Positions 9,501 to 16,815 of a stretch of 64,000 nt of DNA are shown here, piece after piece (positions within the stretch are counted from its first letter, which is position 1; each line of letters starts with the position of its first letter). The position numbers and the translations under genes were made by a program. The stretch comes from an uncultured Porphyromonadaceae bacterium (GTDB lineage: Bacteria > Bacteroidota > Bacteroidia > Bacteroidales > Muribaculaceae). Location of the stretch: contig CANEHE010000008.1 of NCBI GenBank assembly GCA_947427285.1, positions 1 to 64,000 of the forward strand, given 5' to 3'. The notes under the pieces are model-generated. The model did not search any database. It was not told where the DNA came from and was given only the letters and a program-made list of their open reading frames with translations.

Positions 9501-9775
9501 TCAGGCATCGAACCCGGTTTCACATCGATGGTGTAAATACCCATCGGGGTAGTCTGCATATTTGGATCGTTCCATGACTCCGCATAGTATAGGAAACCGA
9601 TGAGTTGCGTCTGGTATGAAGCGTTGCCCGGAGCCTTGCGGCTGACATAGACCGGACGATCCTTCTGCGCATTGAAACGCTTCAACTCGCGTGTCTCATC
9701 TCCCTGAGCCATGACAGCACCGGGAAGCATGGCGGCTGCCGCCGCAGCGAGAATAAATTTATTATTGAGTTTCAT
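6536..9775 (-). CDS. Large secreted FN3 / jelly-roll protein with T9SS-like C-terminus
   Basis: A 1079-residue exported protein. The signal peptide is MKLNNKFILAAAAAAMLPGA, ending near VMAQG. Residues about 50-300 contain repeats of the form W-x-x-x-N-K-I-Y-G / G-E-L-Y-W that look like a beta-propeller. Fibronectin type III-like modules begin near 310, 405, 690 and 800 (for example APTNIRFVVEEATGKATLTW). A carbohydrate-binding-like jelly roll of the choice-of-anchor J kind lies at about 505-680 (DDWLITPGIDM), and a second jelly roll at about 890-1030. The last 45 residues (VRYYDLNGLEV to the end) resemble a type IX secretion sorting domain. It lies 67 bp downstream of the C10 protease on the same strand and is probably co-transcribed. 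No catalytic motif is visible; adhesion or binding is only an inference. Confidence 0.8.
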   Translation of the reverse strand: MKLNNKFILAAAAAAMLPGAVMAQGDETRELKRFNAQKDRPVYVSRKAPGNASYQTQLIGFLYYAESWNDPNMQTTPMGIYTIDVKPGSMPEPFARIGYMNSHCNGGAVLAGDTFWYIWRQTDPSGTTGIDISQLYSYNVKTGEAQNHGVVSSELATTADHAWDPVENKIYGQYTVDGTRKLCVVDYLEQTVTPVGDCYQYYGLAFDGAGQLWGIDNAGDLYKVNKSNGSATKVGSTGVVPLYSQTMTFDYKTGELYWASMIDAGVKDCSKLYKVNTETAKVTLITAFQDNEEFMGLGVMPAIAADNAPGYATGLKITMDKAAVSGSISFTLPEYTYMGEALKGEISYKVLANGNELFTDKGQKGAEVTRDITLPNGDVTVSVICYNGEGDGPAATVNQWVGEDYPLAPTNIRFVVEEATGKATLTWDAVTEGQHGGYINPANITYTITRFPEKKEVAAKQKATSFAETLLQPELPQDFYYEVKALHDWRESEPGESNHVPFGKGFEVPYNNNFDDAASLDLFYIIEGNGDDSTWKWSKFQTKTAYIFTGTDNAKPQDDWLITPGIDMKAGNRYQITYKLMPNIGGAKYKERMEVSFGLGVDPKEYKVAEEAFDFDGSKILDRSVIVSPEKDGYYHIGFHALSNCVKGLSINLDDLNIDVLANEDAPAKVTDLSIKTSQGTAPITLKFRTPTKRVNGKELDKITKVEVYRNTSELVKSVEMTETGKQVTVVDNKGARGFTKYTVVAYNEHGVGERVEEEIYLGMDLPGAPQNITLTDEGNGKLKLAWEKPKAGANGGYCDPNNLVYNVYAVENDYAVNFKEGIRATELLIDESDYYSSKQTVKYYAVAAQNSVGEGGAYRSSEVLVGNPYSYPYVESWVNGNARNDAWYRMSNGANGWYPEANYSSDNDNGCISFDAAKDGDLSYLCLGKVNMAAAAKPKLIFDYYAVPGEEMYILPEINLAYTGKYAAAEAISFRDLTGEAGWREAVIDLADFYRNHAYLSVRFLGKGATLHPLRIDNVRIMDSDKTPTLSGVGEIAVDNASGPVRYYDLNGLEVRHPQKGSIYVVRTVDGKTRKVVL

Positions 9776-9842
9776 CTCATTGATTTTATGGATTGAAAGT
9801 AGAAAGTACAGAATCTATACTCTCTACTTTCCATTTTATGTT

Positions 9843-12800
9843 TTAGAATATTGCCTTCACAGCCTTTGATCCTTTCACCACTATCACGGGCTGTCCTTCC
9901 ACAGGTGTCAGAATCTCCACTCCCTGAAGATTGAAATAACGTACCGGTGCGTTTTCATCGATGCCGACAGTATCGATACCGTCAGAACCTAATATGCTTA
10001 TCTTTCGCTCACCCACGGTCTTGTCATCGCCAGTAATCAGTCGCACGAGGTAGTCGTTGCTGTTGGGGAGGTTCACTGTCTCTTTGAACCTGACTGTGTC
10101 TTCCTCGCCACGGGCAAGAACGAATGTCTGAGGCTCTGACGTGAACTTCACATCTCCGCCGAGGAGAATCACGAAACGGAGTGTGGAGTCGAAACGGAAG
10201 CCGAGATTTTTCACGCCGAACACGTATTCGGTCTCCTTATCGCAGGTGACAGTTTCAGGCACGTCGGTGGTTTCGGTCAGTTCAAGAGCTGGAACATCGG
10301 CAGTAAACGTAAGGTTCTCGCGCTTGCCGATCTCCTTGTTCCCGTTGTCAAGAAGTGTTATTGCATAGTCAGATGCCGTCGGAAGCTCAAAGGTTTCCGA
10401 AAACTCTATCACCGAATCATCGTCGCGGTCGACGCTTGCACTCTGTTTTGCGGAAGTATGCATCACCTCCCCGTTACGGCTCACGGTGAAACTCATCTCG
10501 CCGTTGTAGGCATAACCAGCGTTGGATACATGGAACTGCACATTGACCGGTTTTCCGGCAACCACACCCTCAGGCTCAAACGTAAGTTCATCAAGCGAAA
10601 GTGCGGCAACCTTCTCTACTGCCTCTCCGGCAGTAAACTCAAGCGACATATATTTAGAAGGAATCATCGCCTCATTCTCGACAGGATCATAGATTGTCAA
10701 TTTATATTTCTTGCCAGGCTGACAGGCGGCCGGAAGCTCGCCTCCGGTAAGTGTGAGCCACTGCTCCTTTGTCTCGGCAGATATTGTCACAGGGTCGAAT
10801 GTCACATATCCAAGCGGGTCTCTCGACCATACATCCGGATCATCGATGGCGCAGCGCAGACGACCTGTCCATTCGCCGCCGTCATTGTCAAGACAAACCT
10901 TAAGTCCGACATCGTTCATCGGCACCTTGCCGTCCACCATCGTGGTTATAATCATATCGTCAACAAGCTCCACTACAGGAGGAAGAGCCGGGCCGACAAT
11001 CTTCACACCCGAAACCGATGCAAGGTTCTTGAAATCAATAGGGCTATAATATTCCTCGTCCAACAGACCTTCATTGCCCCACAAGCGAACCACGTAGTCC
11101 TCGTGGCCGGGAAGATTGAAGTTTTTGCCAAGGTCGAAAGTCACTTCAGTGTCGGCGTGCGCAGGGAAAGCCAGCCACACAGCGTTATTGGTTTTATCCG
11201 GATAATTATGTGTACCGAAAACACTTGATTTGCCGTTGATGAAAAGACGCAACTGAACAGGGCCGTAGAACTCTCCGCCATCATTATGCACCTTAAGTGT
11301 TATTTTGGTTGTGACACCGCTCTCAATGTCACCCTCATTGTCTCCTTTCACCTCAAGGATCGAGAGTTTATAGGCATCCTGAAGGGCATAAGTGATATTG
11401 TTTTCTGTAACCGTAACCTTATAGGAATCCGCACGTCCATGGAACACCTGCATCAGACGGTCGGAAACATAGTTGTCAACGCTGAGCTGATAGACAGGAC
11501 GAATCGTATATTCCCCCGGAGCGATATTATCAGGAATCAGAAACGAACATTTGAGTGTGTTCTCTCCGTAAGCCACTCCATATTTAGCTTCATTCTTCAC
11601 CATCTGGCGGTAGACAGTCTTGCCGTCTTTGTCTATCAAAGCAAAACCGAGATTGGCCGTAACCTCGTTGGGAGAATCGTTCCATACACCGTTGGCCTTG
11701 ATCGAAGCGGTCTCCTGACGTCCGATGGTCTTGTTGAAATCCGAAAGTGACTCTACTGTGAAATTATAGTTGAGCTGCGAATCCGCCAAAGGCTTCTGAA
11801 TGCCTATGATCATATTCTGTGCGTAATGGAACGCGCTGCCGTCGGACGAACCGCCGATTCCCTGCGAACCGGGTTCAAGAAGCGTGAGAAGGTAATATCC
11901 GTTTTCCTGTCCGCTCCAACCCCAGTTCACGTGATAATAACCGTCGGTGTTAACGCCGTCGAGCACGAAGAAATGTCCTCCGCCACGGCGCGTGACGCCG
12001 CCGTAAGCCACTGGGCGACGGTTCTCAAACTCATTCATCATCATCGCGTGCCACTCCGCAGTGGAATGATAGTCGCGTTTCACGTAGTTGATACCGTTGT
12101 CGTAACCGAAATACTTAAGCATCGCCGGAGCCACGGAGACATCCGTAGCTCCTGTCCCGTAGCCACCATAGACCGATTCAAAAGCCGCTCCTGCATGGAA
12201 AAGCAACGTAGAGACGGCATCAATGGCATCCGACGGAGATTTTGTGGTCAGCGTCGGAAGCATTGCATCCCAATTGTATCTGAATCCTTCAAACGTCACG
12301 TCCACATTGATGTTTTCAGCCTTGCCGTCGGGGTCTTCCCCTTTGGAAACATAACTTACTGATCCTTTGCCCTGTTCTGGCCATTTGTGATAGTACATTA
12401 TCTGTCCTAAAGCCGTGGCCACACACCCCACGGGAGCCGCCCCTTTGCCTGCGGCATCGCCCCACATGTTCACCAAGGTAACAGTAGGACATTTGCGGTT
12501 GTAAGGATCTCCCTGGTCCCACGTTATCTCTCCAAGAAGAGGGGCAATCGCCTCATCCACCTTCGCCGGAGCAAGGGGTCTGGCATCGGGATGCGAGACG
12601 AGCCATGAGATCTGGCGGCTCCAGTCGGCCATCATGGACCTCATGTTGTCCGGAATGTTTCTGGAATCGAAAGTTCCGGAATCGGCATAACCGAGAATGG
12701 CCGGGGCACGGTCGTCCGCGCTCACCAACACATATCCGTCGGAAGTGCCCCGATTGAATACATAGAACGCATCAAGACCCGAGGCTTTGTCCGCGTGTGT

Positions 12801-12980
12801 ATAGGCGAGCTTCATCTGCGGAGAAGCCGATCCGGCCTTACGCATAAGCTGCCTTGAAGTGGCGTTGCCCACGAAATCGCGGGCGATGCCGAGTGCCGCC
12901 GTCGGATCCACCGGAGCCGGGTAGGCCGCCGTGCCGCCGAGGAGCATCGACATCAGACTAAGAAAAAATCTGCCTTTCAT
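9843..12980 (-). CDS. Secreted C10 family cysteine protease (streptopain-like)
   Basis: About 1045 residues from MKGRFFLSLMSMLLGG, chosen because it gives a proper signal peptide; the open frame upstream adds 23 non-signal residues. Residues 25-130 resemble the streptopain propeptide/Spi inhibitor domain. The catalytic domain follows, with Cys186 in APVGCVATALGQIMYYHKWP and His336 in RGGGHFFVLDGVN, then VNWGWSGQENGYY, a standard C10 motif. Roughly 670 more residues contain repeated beta-sandwich (CARDB/FN3-like) units. The C-terminus RYFNLQGVEI resembles the end of the downstream FN3 protein and looks like a T9SS sorting signal. The family are secreted proteases, often host- or diet-protein directed; the target here is unknown. 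Confidence 0.88.
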   Translation of the reverse strand: MKGRFFLSLMSMLLGGTAAYPAPVDPTAALGIARDFVGNATSRQLMRKAGSASPQMKLAYTHADKASGLDAFYVFNRGTSDGYVLVSADDRAPAILGYADSGTFDSRNIPDNMRSMMADWSRQISWLVSHPDARPLAPAKVDEAIAPLLGEITWDQGDPYNRKCPTVTLVNMWGDAAGKGAAPVGCVATALGQIMYYHKWPEQGKGSVSYVSKGEDPDGKAENINVDVTFEGFRYNWDAMLPTLTTKSPSDAIDAVSTLLFHAGAAFESVYGGYGTGATDVSVAPAMLKYFGYDNGINYVKRDYHSTAEWHAMMMNEFENRRPVAYGGVTRRGGGHFFVLDGVNTDGYYHVNWGWSGQENGYYLLTLLEPGSQGIGGSSDGSAFHYAQNMIIGIQKPLADSQLNYNFTVESLSDFNKTIGRQETASIKANGVWNDSPNEVTANLGFALIDKDGKTVYRQMVKNEAKYGVAYGENTLKCSFLIPDNIAPGEYTIRPVYQLSVDNYVSDRLMQVFHGRADSYKVTVTENNITYALQDAYKLSILEVKGDNEGDIESGVTTKITLKVHNDGGEFYGPVQLRLFINGKSSVFGTHNYPDKTNNAVWLAFPAHADTEVTFDLGKNFNLPGHEDYVVRLWGNEGLLDEEYYSPIDFKNLASVSGVKIVGPALPPVVELVDDMIITTMVDGKVPMNDVGLKVCLDNDGGEWTGRLRCAIDDPDVWSRDPLGYVTFDPVTISAETKEQWLTLTGGELPAACQPGKKYKLTIYDPVENEAMIPSKYMSLEFTAGEAVEKVAALSLDELTFEPEGVVAGKPVNVQFHVSNAGYAYNGEMSFTVSRNGEVMHTSAKQSASVDRDDDSVIEFSETFELPTASDYAITLLDNGNKEIGKRENLTFTADVPALELTETTDVPETVTCDKETEYVFGVKNLGFRFDSTLRFVILLGGDVKFTSEPQTFVLARGEEDTVRFKETVNLPNSNDYLVRLITGDDKTVGERKISILGSDGIDTVGIDENAPVRYFNLQGVEILTPVEGQPVIVVKGSKAVKAIF

Positions 12981-13024
12981 AAGCGATCGTTGTTGAATAT
13001 AGGTTTTACGAAAATTAGACGTCG

Positions 13025-13032
13025 CAAATCTA
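13025..13032 (-). promoter_or_regulatory. -7 box for the C10 protease gene
   Basis: TAGATTTG on the minus strand fits TAnnTTTG and would start transcription about 40 nt before the ATG at 12980. No clear -33 TTG is present at the right spacing. Confidence 0.4.
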
Positions 13033-13096
13033 CTATTTGAATAATTCATCTAATGAACTAAAACAGCCCCGGACAGTTCTAAAACATGAATCGGCA

Positions 13097-13123
13097 CAAA
13101 AAAACGCACCTCCTCCGAGGCGC
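13097..13123 (-). terminator. Terminator after the TPR/AraC regulator gene
   Basis: On the minus strand GCGCCTC-GGAG-GAGGTGC forms a 7-bp stem with one G-T pair, followed by a run of seven T's. It lies about 55 nt beyond the stop codon at 13178. Confidence 0.7.
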
Positions 13124-13177
13124 GCCATAAAAAACCTATTGAAATTTATCTTCTGTAAAGAAGCTGTTTAACGATGT

Positions 13178-14821
13178 CTATTCTTCTGAAAGGGCGTTCT
13201 TCTGGAACTGGGCGGGAGTCAGACCCGTGATCTTCTTGAATGTGACGGAGAAATTCGAACGCGAATTGAACCTAAGAGTCTCCGCGATAGACTCTATGGT
13301 CAGATGGCCGTATGTGTCGGTATCGGAAAGACGCACACACGCCTCTTTGATACGGTATTCGTTGAGCAGCGAACGGAAATTCTTCCCGAATGTCTCGTTG
13401 ACTACCTGAGAGACGTACTTGTAGGAAACATCTATCCTCTCGGCCAGTTTCTCCATCGTGAAATCGGGAGAAGTAATCAGATCTGTGTCGTCCATCACCT
13501 CCAGAATCCTGTCAGCTATCCGCCGGCTGTCCTTTTCGGTAAGACTGGAATTGGCATATTTCACATTTTCCTCCTGAACATAAGCCTCCTCTGCGGCACG
13601 AAGTTCACGTTGACGCCTCTCAGCCTTGATAAGTTCGACATTCTTACGATAAAGGTCCTTTACATATACCTTCATCTTTCTGCGACTACGTATGAGCGTG
13701 ATCAGGTACAGAGCCAACAGAATGATGAACAGGCCCGAGACCGAAGCAATTATGATCAACCGGCGTTTTCTGGCCCGTTCTTCTTCAAGCGATGTACGGA
13801 TCCTGTCAAGCTCATTTACAAGCGGCATCTTCGACAATGCAATCATATCCTGTTCGCTGACAGTGGAATCCTTTTTATGGAGATATTCCATGAGAAACTT
13901 GTTCGCATTATCCATTTCTCCGACTTTCTCATACAGATCGGCCAGAATGCGGCAACCACGGGTCTCCTCATCAGACGACCCTGCGATACGGGACTTGGCC
14001 AGAAAAGATTCGATAGTCGCTATCGCACCCGTATAGTCACCCATGGTCCTCTGGGTCTCACCCATCGCAGACAACGACATCAGTTCCAACCTTTGTGAAT
14101 GCATGGCATCCTGAGGAATCAGTCCTATAGTCTCCCGGAAAAACCGCAGCGCAGTCTTGTAGTCTTTCTTTATATAAGCCTCCATCCCGTCGGCAAACCG
14201 GCGTGTAAACGGATACAAGGCCTCCTTATGCGGGATCTCGGACGATTTCAGACCGTCTATCGCATTCCGGATCTTTTCTTTCTGTGGATCATCAAAATAG
14301 AACTGACTCATATTCAGAAAAGAGACTAGCGCGACATCCCATTGCTTCTCGGTTATCCCCGACTCTATCGCCTTGCCGAGATATTCCCATATCTCATCGG
14401 AAAACAACTGTTTGCCATACATCGAATTGCAGGAAAGATAAACACCCCCTATATTCAGATAGACATAAGGTATATTTTCCTTATAGCCACATTGCTCCGA
14501 AAGCTTCAGTGATTCATAAAAAAGCTCCAATGCCCTCTGATAATCGAAAAAGAAAAGCGCATATATGTACCCCATATTCAACATGGACTGAGCAAGCACA
14601 CGCTGTTCTTTCCTGTCGGTCGTTCCGCGCAGACGGTCGGCTACCACCGAGTAGCACACCAACGCGCTGTCGGAAGAATTACGCAGTTCCTCTCCCATCT
14701 TCATTAACTTGTTGACCGGGACGGACTGCCATGCGGAGTAAAGTTCCACGGGCGAACTCCTGGCCGCATAAAGAGATACAAAACAGGACAAATAGATTAT
14801 AAGAATGATGAAACGTTTCAT
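13178..14821 (-). CDS. Membrane TPR protein with C-terminal AraC-type DNA-binding domain
   Basis: About 547 residues from MKRFIILIIYLSCFVSLYAA; an ATG three codons upstream is also possible. The N-terminal signal/anchor is followed by a periplasmic region of tetratricopeptide repeats, about 50-330 (NMGYIYALFFFDYQRALELF; YPFTRRFADGMEAYIKKDYK). A transmembrane helix lies near 355-378 (LIIIASVSGLFIILLALYLI) and a short coiled coil follows (KAERRQRELRAAEE). The C-terminal ~100 residues are AraC-type double helix-turn-helix (FTMEKLAERIDVSYKYVSQV; LRFNSRSNFSVTFKKITG). This layout, sensor outside and HTH inside, is frequent in Bacteroidales. It starts 27 bp after the flippase and is likely in its operon. 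Confidence 0.82.
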   Translation of the reverse strand: MKRFIILIIYLSCFVSLYAARSSPVELYSAWQSVPVNKLMKMGEELRNSSDSALVCYSVVADRLRGTTDRKEQRVLAQSMLNMGYIYALFFFDYQRALELFYESLKLSEQCGYKENIPYVYLNIGGVYLSCNSMYGKQLFSDEIWEYLGKAIESGITEKQWDVALVSFLNMSQFYFDDPQKEKIRNAIDGLKSSEIPHKEALYPFTRRFADGMEAYIKKDYKTALRFFRETIGLIPQDAMHSQRLELMSLSAMGETQRTMGDYTGAIATIESFLAKSRIAGSSDEETRGCRILADLYEKVGEMDNANKFLMEYLHKKDSTVSEQDMIALSKMPLVNELDRIRTSLEEERARKRRLIIIASVSGLFIILLALYLITLIRSRRKMKVYVKDLYRKNVELIKAERRQRELRAAEEAYVQEENVKYANSSLTEKDSRRIADRILEVMDDTDLITSPDFTMEKLAERIDVSYKYVSQVVNETFGKNFRSLLNEYRIKEACVRLSDTDTYGHLTIESIAETLRFNSRSNFSVTFKKITGLTPAQFQKNALSEE

Positions 14822-14857
14822 AAATGACATTTTTAGATTACAGTTGTAAAGACTTAT

Positions 14858-16384
14858 CTATCGGCGACGGATAAGGCGGCGCAGCAACGGTGAGATGACC
14901 GGAATCTCCTCGAAATTCGCCACCACACATCCGTAAATGATCAGAAGTAGCGCACGCGTGGAGTATCGGAGCACGTCGCTCTCCGGAAAAGTGAGAAACC
15001 ACTCGGCAATACCCCACATCACAAGTGCCAGAAGTGCATACGCTCCCATCCTACGTAAAGGATAGTCAATGGGATAATAATGCCGCCCCACAAAATAACT
15101 GACCGTCATGACCGTGAAATAGCTTATCAGGGCGGCGTATGCCGAACCCATATATCCGCGGGGAATACCTATCATCGGCACAAGCCAGACATTGAGGGCG
15201 AACATCAGCAAAAAGCAGAAAAGCGAGAAGTACATCCCCCAGCGCGTGCGGTCTGTGAGTTTATACCAGAGCGACAGATTGAAGAATACTCCGAAAAAGA
15301 GATCGGCCGCCATCATGACGGGCACCACATCCAGACCAGGCCAATAATTGGGCGACACAAAGTGCTTCAACACAGGCAGAAAAAACATCACCGCCAGAAA
15401 GATCATCAGTCCGAACACCACGAAAAACTTCATCGCGTCGGCGTATGCCTTTTTCCGGCCCGGTCCGTCATCTCTGGCCTGTGCGAAAATAAACGGCTCG
15501 TAGGCATAACGGAAAGCCTGGGTGAACATCACCATCACTATGGCAATCTTTATATTGGCCCCGTAGATGCCCACCATCGCCTGAGCCTCCGCCTCATGGC
15601 CTTCGAACAGGTAGGGAATCATCATCTGTCCCATGTTCTGGCTCAGCACTCCGGCCACACCCAGAATCAGAAGCGGCCAACTGTAGGACAACATCCTCCG
15701 GAGAAGAGAAAAATCAAACCGCCAGCGACGGATCAGTTGCGGGAGGAGAAGCATCAGCACACAGAGAGTGGAGATGATATTGGCCACGAAAATCCAGCCT
15801 ATGCCGAATCTCTCACCTCCTAAGGCATCATAGAACCAGGCGATCGATTCCGGCCATACACGCGCAATAGCCGGACAGCCGATCAGGAAGAACAGATTCA
15901 AAACGATATTGATACCTACATTGGCAAGTTTGATGGCAGCGAACCGAAAGGCTTTCTTCCGGTAACGCAGATAAGCGAACGGAATATTGGTAAAAGCATC
16001 GATGGCCACCGTGACGCCAAGCAGCCATACAAAAAGGGAATGGCCCGGCAGAAGCATGGCCGAACTGACAGGCTTGACAAGAAGAGAAAGAAACAATATG
16101 AACAGAAAAGATGTAAACCCTACCGAAGAGAGTGATGTGGTGTAGACTTTCTCCGGATCCGTCTCCTTGTTGGCATAACGGAAAAACCCGGTCTCCATCC
16201 CGTAATTGAGGATGACAAGTGCCACAGCCGTAAAACTATAGAGATAGCTCACTATCCCATACTCCCCCGGATTCGGGAAAATATATACGTACAGAGGCAC
16301 CAGACACCAGTTGAGGAATCTGCCGACAATACTGCTGAGACCATAAATGGCCGTTTCCTTAGCCAAAGATTTTATTCCTGCCAT
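14858..16384 (-). CDS. Wzx-like oligosaccharide flippase (MOP superfamily)
   Basis: About 508 residues from MAGIKSLAKETAIYGLSSIV; the frame is open further upstream, but that extension is not family-like and contains promoter sequence. The N-terminus matches the polysaccharide-biosynthesis protein family (KETAIYGLSSIVGRFLNWCL), and 12-14 hydrophobic segments run throughout. The family moves undecaprenyl-linked oligosaccharides across the inner membrane. No sugar-polymer genes flank it here; the nearest glycosyltransferases are about 13 kb away. A TPR/AraC regulator follows it 27 bp downstream. Confidence 0.82.
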   Translation of the reverse strand: MAGIKSLAKETAIYGLSSIVGRFLNWCLVPLYVYIFPNPGEYGIVSYLYSFTAVALVILNYGMETGFFRYANKETDPEKVYTTSLSSVGFTSFLFILFLSLLVKPVSSAMLLPGHSLFVWLLGVTVAIDAFTNIPFAYLRYRKKAFRFAAIKLANVGINIVLNLFFLIGCPAIARVWPESIAWFYDALGGERFGIGWIFVANIISTLCVLMLLLPQLIRRWRFDFSLLRRMLSYSWPLLILGVAGVLSQNMGQMMIPYLFEGHEAEAQAMVGIYGANIKIAIVMVMFTQAFRYAYEPFIFAQARDDGPGRKKAYADAMKFFVVFGLMIFLAVMFFLPVLKHFVSPNYWPGLDVVPVMMAADLFFGVFFNLSLWYKLTDRTRWGMYFSLFCFLLMFALNVWLVPMIGIPRGYMGSAYAALISYFTVMTVSYFVGRHYYPIDYPLRRMGAYALLALVMWGIAEWFLTFPESDVLRYSTRALLLIIYGCVVANFEEIPVISPLLRRLIRRR

Positions 16385-16519
16385 TTGTGTGATATTTGAT
16401 CTATCCTCAGAAGAATCCGGCCCCCTACAAACAAGTATGGTATGCCTCCTGAAGAAAACCGGATACAAACTTACAAAAAAGCTGTGAGTCGCAATGTGGC
16501 GACAACGAGAAAAAGGTAT

Positions 16520-16545
16520 AAAAAAATTGATTGTCGTCGCGACAA
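16520..16545 (-). terminator. Possible attenuator hairpin in the flippase leader
   Basis: A 6-bp stem (TTGTCG/CGACAA, loop 3 nt) followed on the minus strand by a run of seven T's. It lies about 135 nt before the flippase start and downstream of the -7 box at 16594-16601, so it could interrupt transcripts from that box. The stem is short, so this is tentative. Confidence 0.3.
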
Positions 16546-16785
16546 CCAATCTTCGTGTTAACCTTAAAATCTAATACCATGAAAAACTCAATGCAAAGAT
16601 ACAATCTTTTTCTTTAAAACCTGCTATAAAACATGGTTAATTTTCTTTGTTTTATCAATATTTAACTTTTGCTTTCTTATATGTGATTATTTTAACCTTT
16701 ATTTCATATCAATACCAACATACCCGAAAATAGGTATTTTTCAATCCATAACCGGAAACGGATATGATGTGCATACAAAATTCAC

Positions 16786-16793
16786 TAACTTTG
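16786..16793 (+). promoter_or_regulatory. -7 box for the TonB receptor gene
   Basis: TAACTTTG fits TAnnTTTG. The predicted start near 16800 leaves a leader of about 15 nt. No TTG -33 box is seen, which may mean that an activator is needed. Confidence 0.5.
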
Positions 16794-16815
16794 CCCCCGG
16801 AAAACAAAACCCGAT

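Larger units (their letters stand above)
16385..16815. other. Divergent control region between flippase and TonB receptor
   Basis: About 430 bp without a supported gene. It holds minus-strand -7 boxes at 16466-16473 (TAAGTTTG, with TTG 18 bp upstream) and 16594-16601 (TATCTTTG, no good -33), and a plus-strand -7 box at 16786-16793. A TTGTCG-TCG-CGACAA hairpin at 16531-16545 is followed, on the minus strand, by TCAATTTTTTT. Positions 16560-16740 are very AT-rich. Confidence 0.6.

Noticed and set aside
9795..9831. 9-bp inverted repeat GAAAGTAGA/TCTACTTTC between the C10 and FN3 genes as a terminator
   Set aside because: The loop is 19 nt and no T tract follows, so read-through into the FN3 gene is more likely.
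16580..16618. A 12-codon frame (MKNSMQRYNLFL) upstream of the TonB receptor, as a leader peptide
   Set aside because: It is far from the receptor start, lacks a promoter of its own on that strand, and overlaps a minus-strand -7 box; chance is the simpler explanation.
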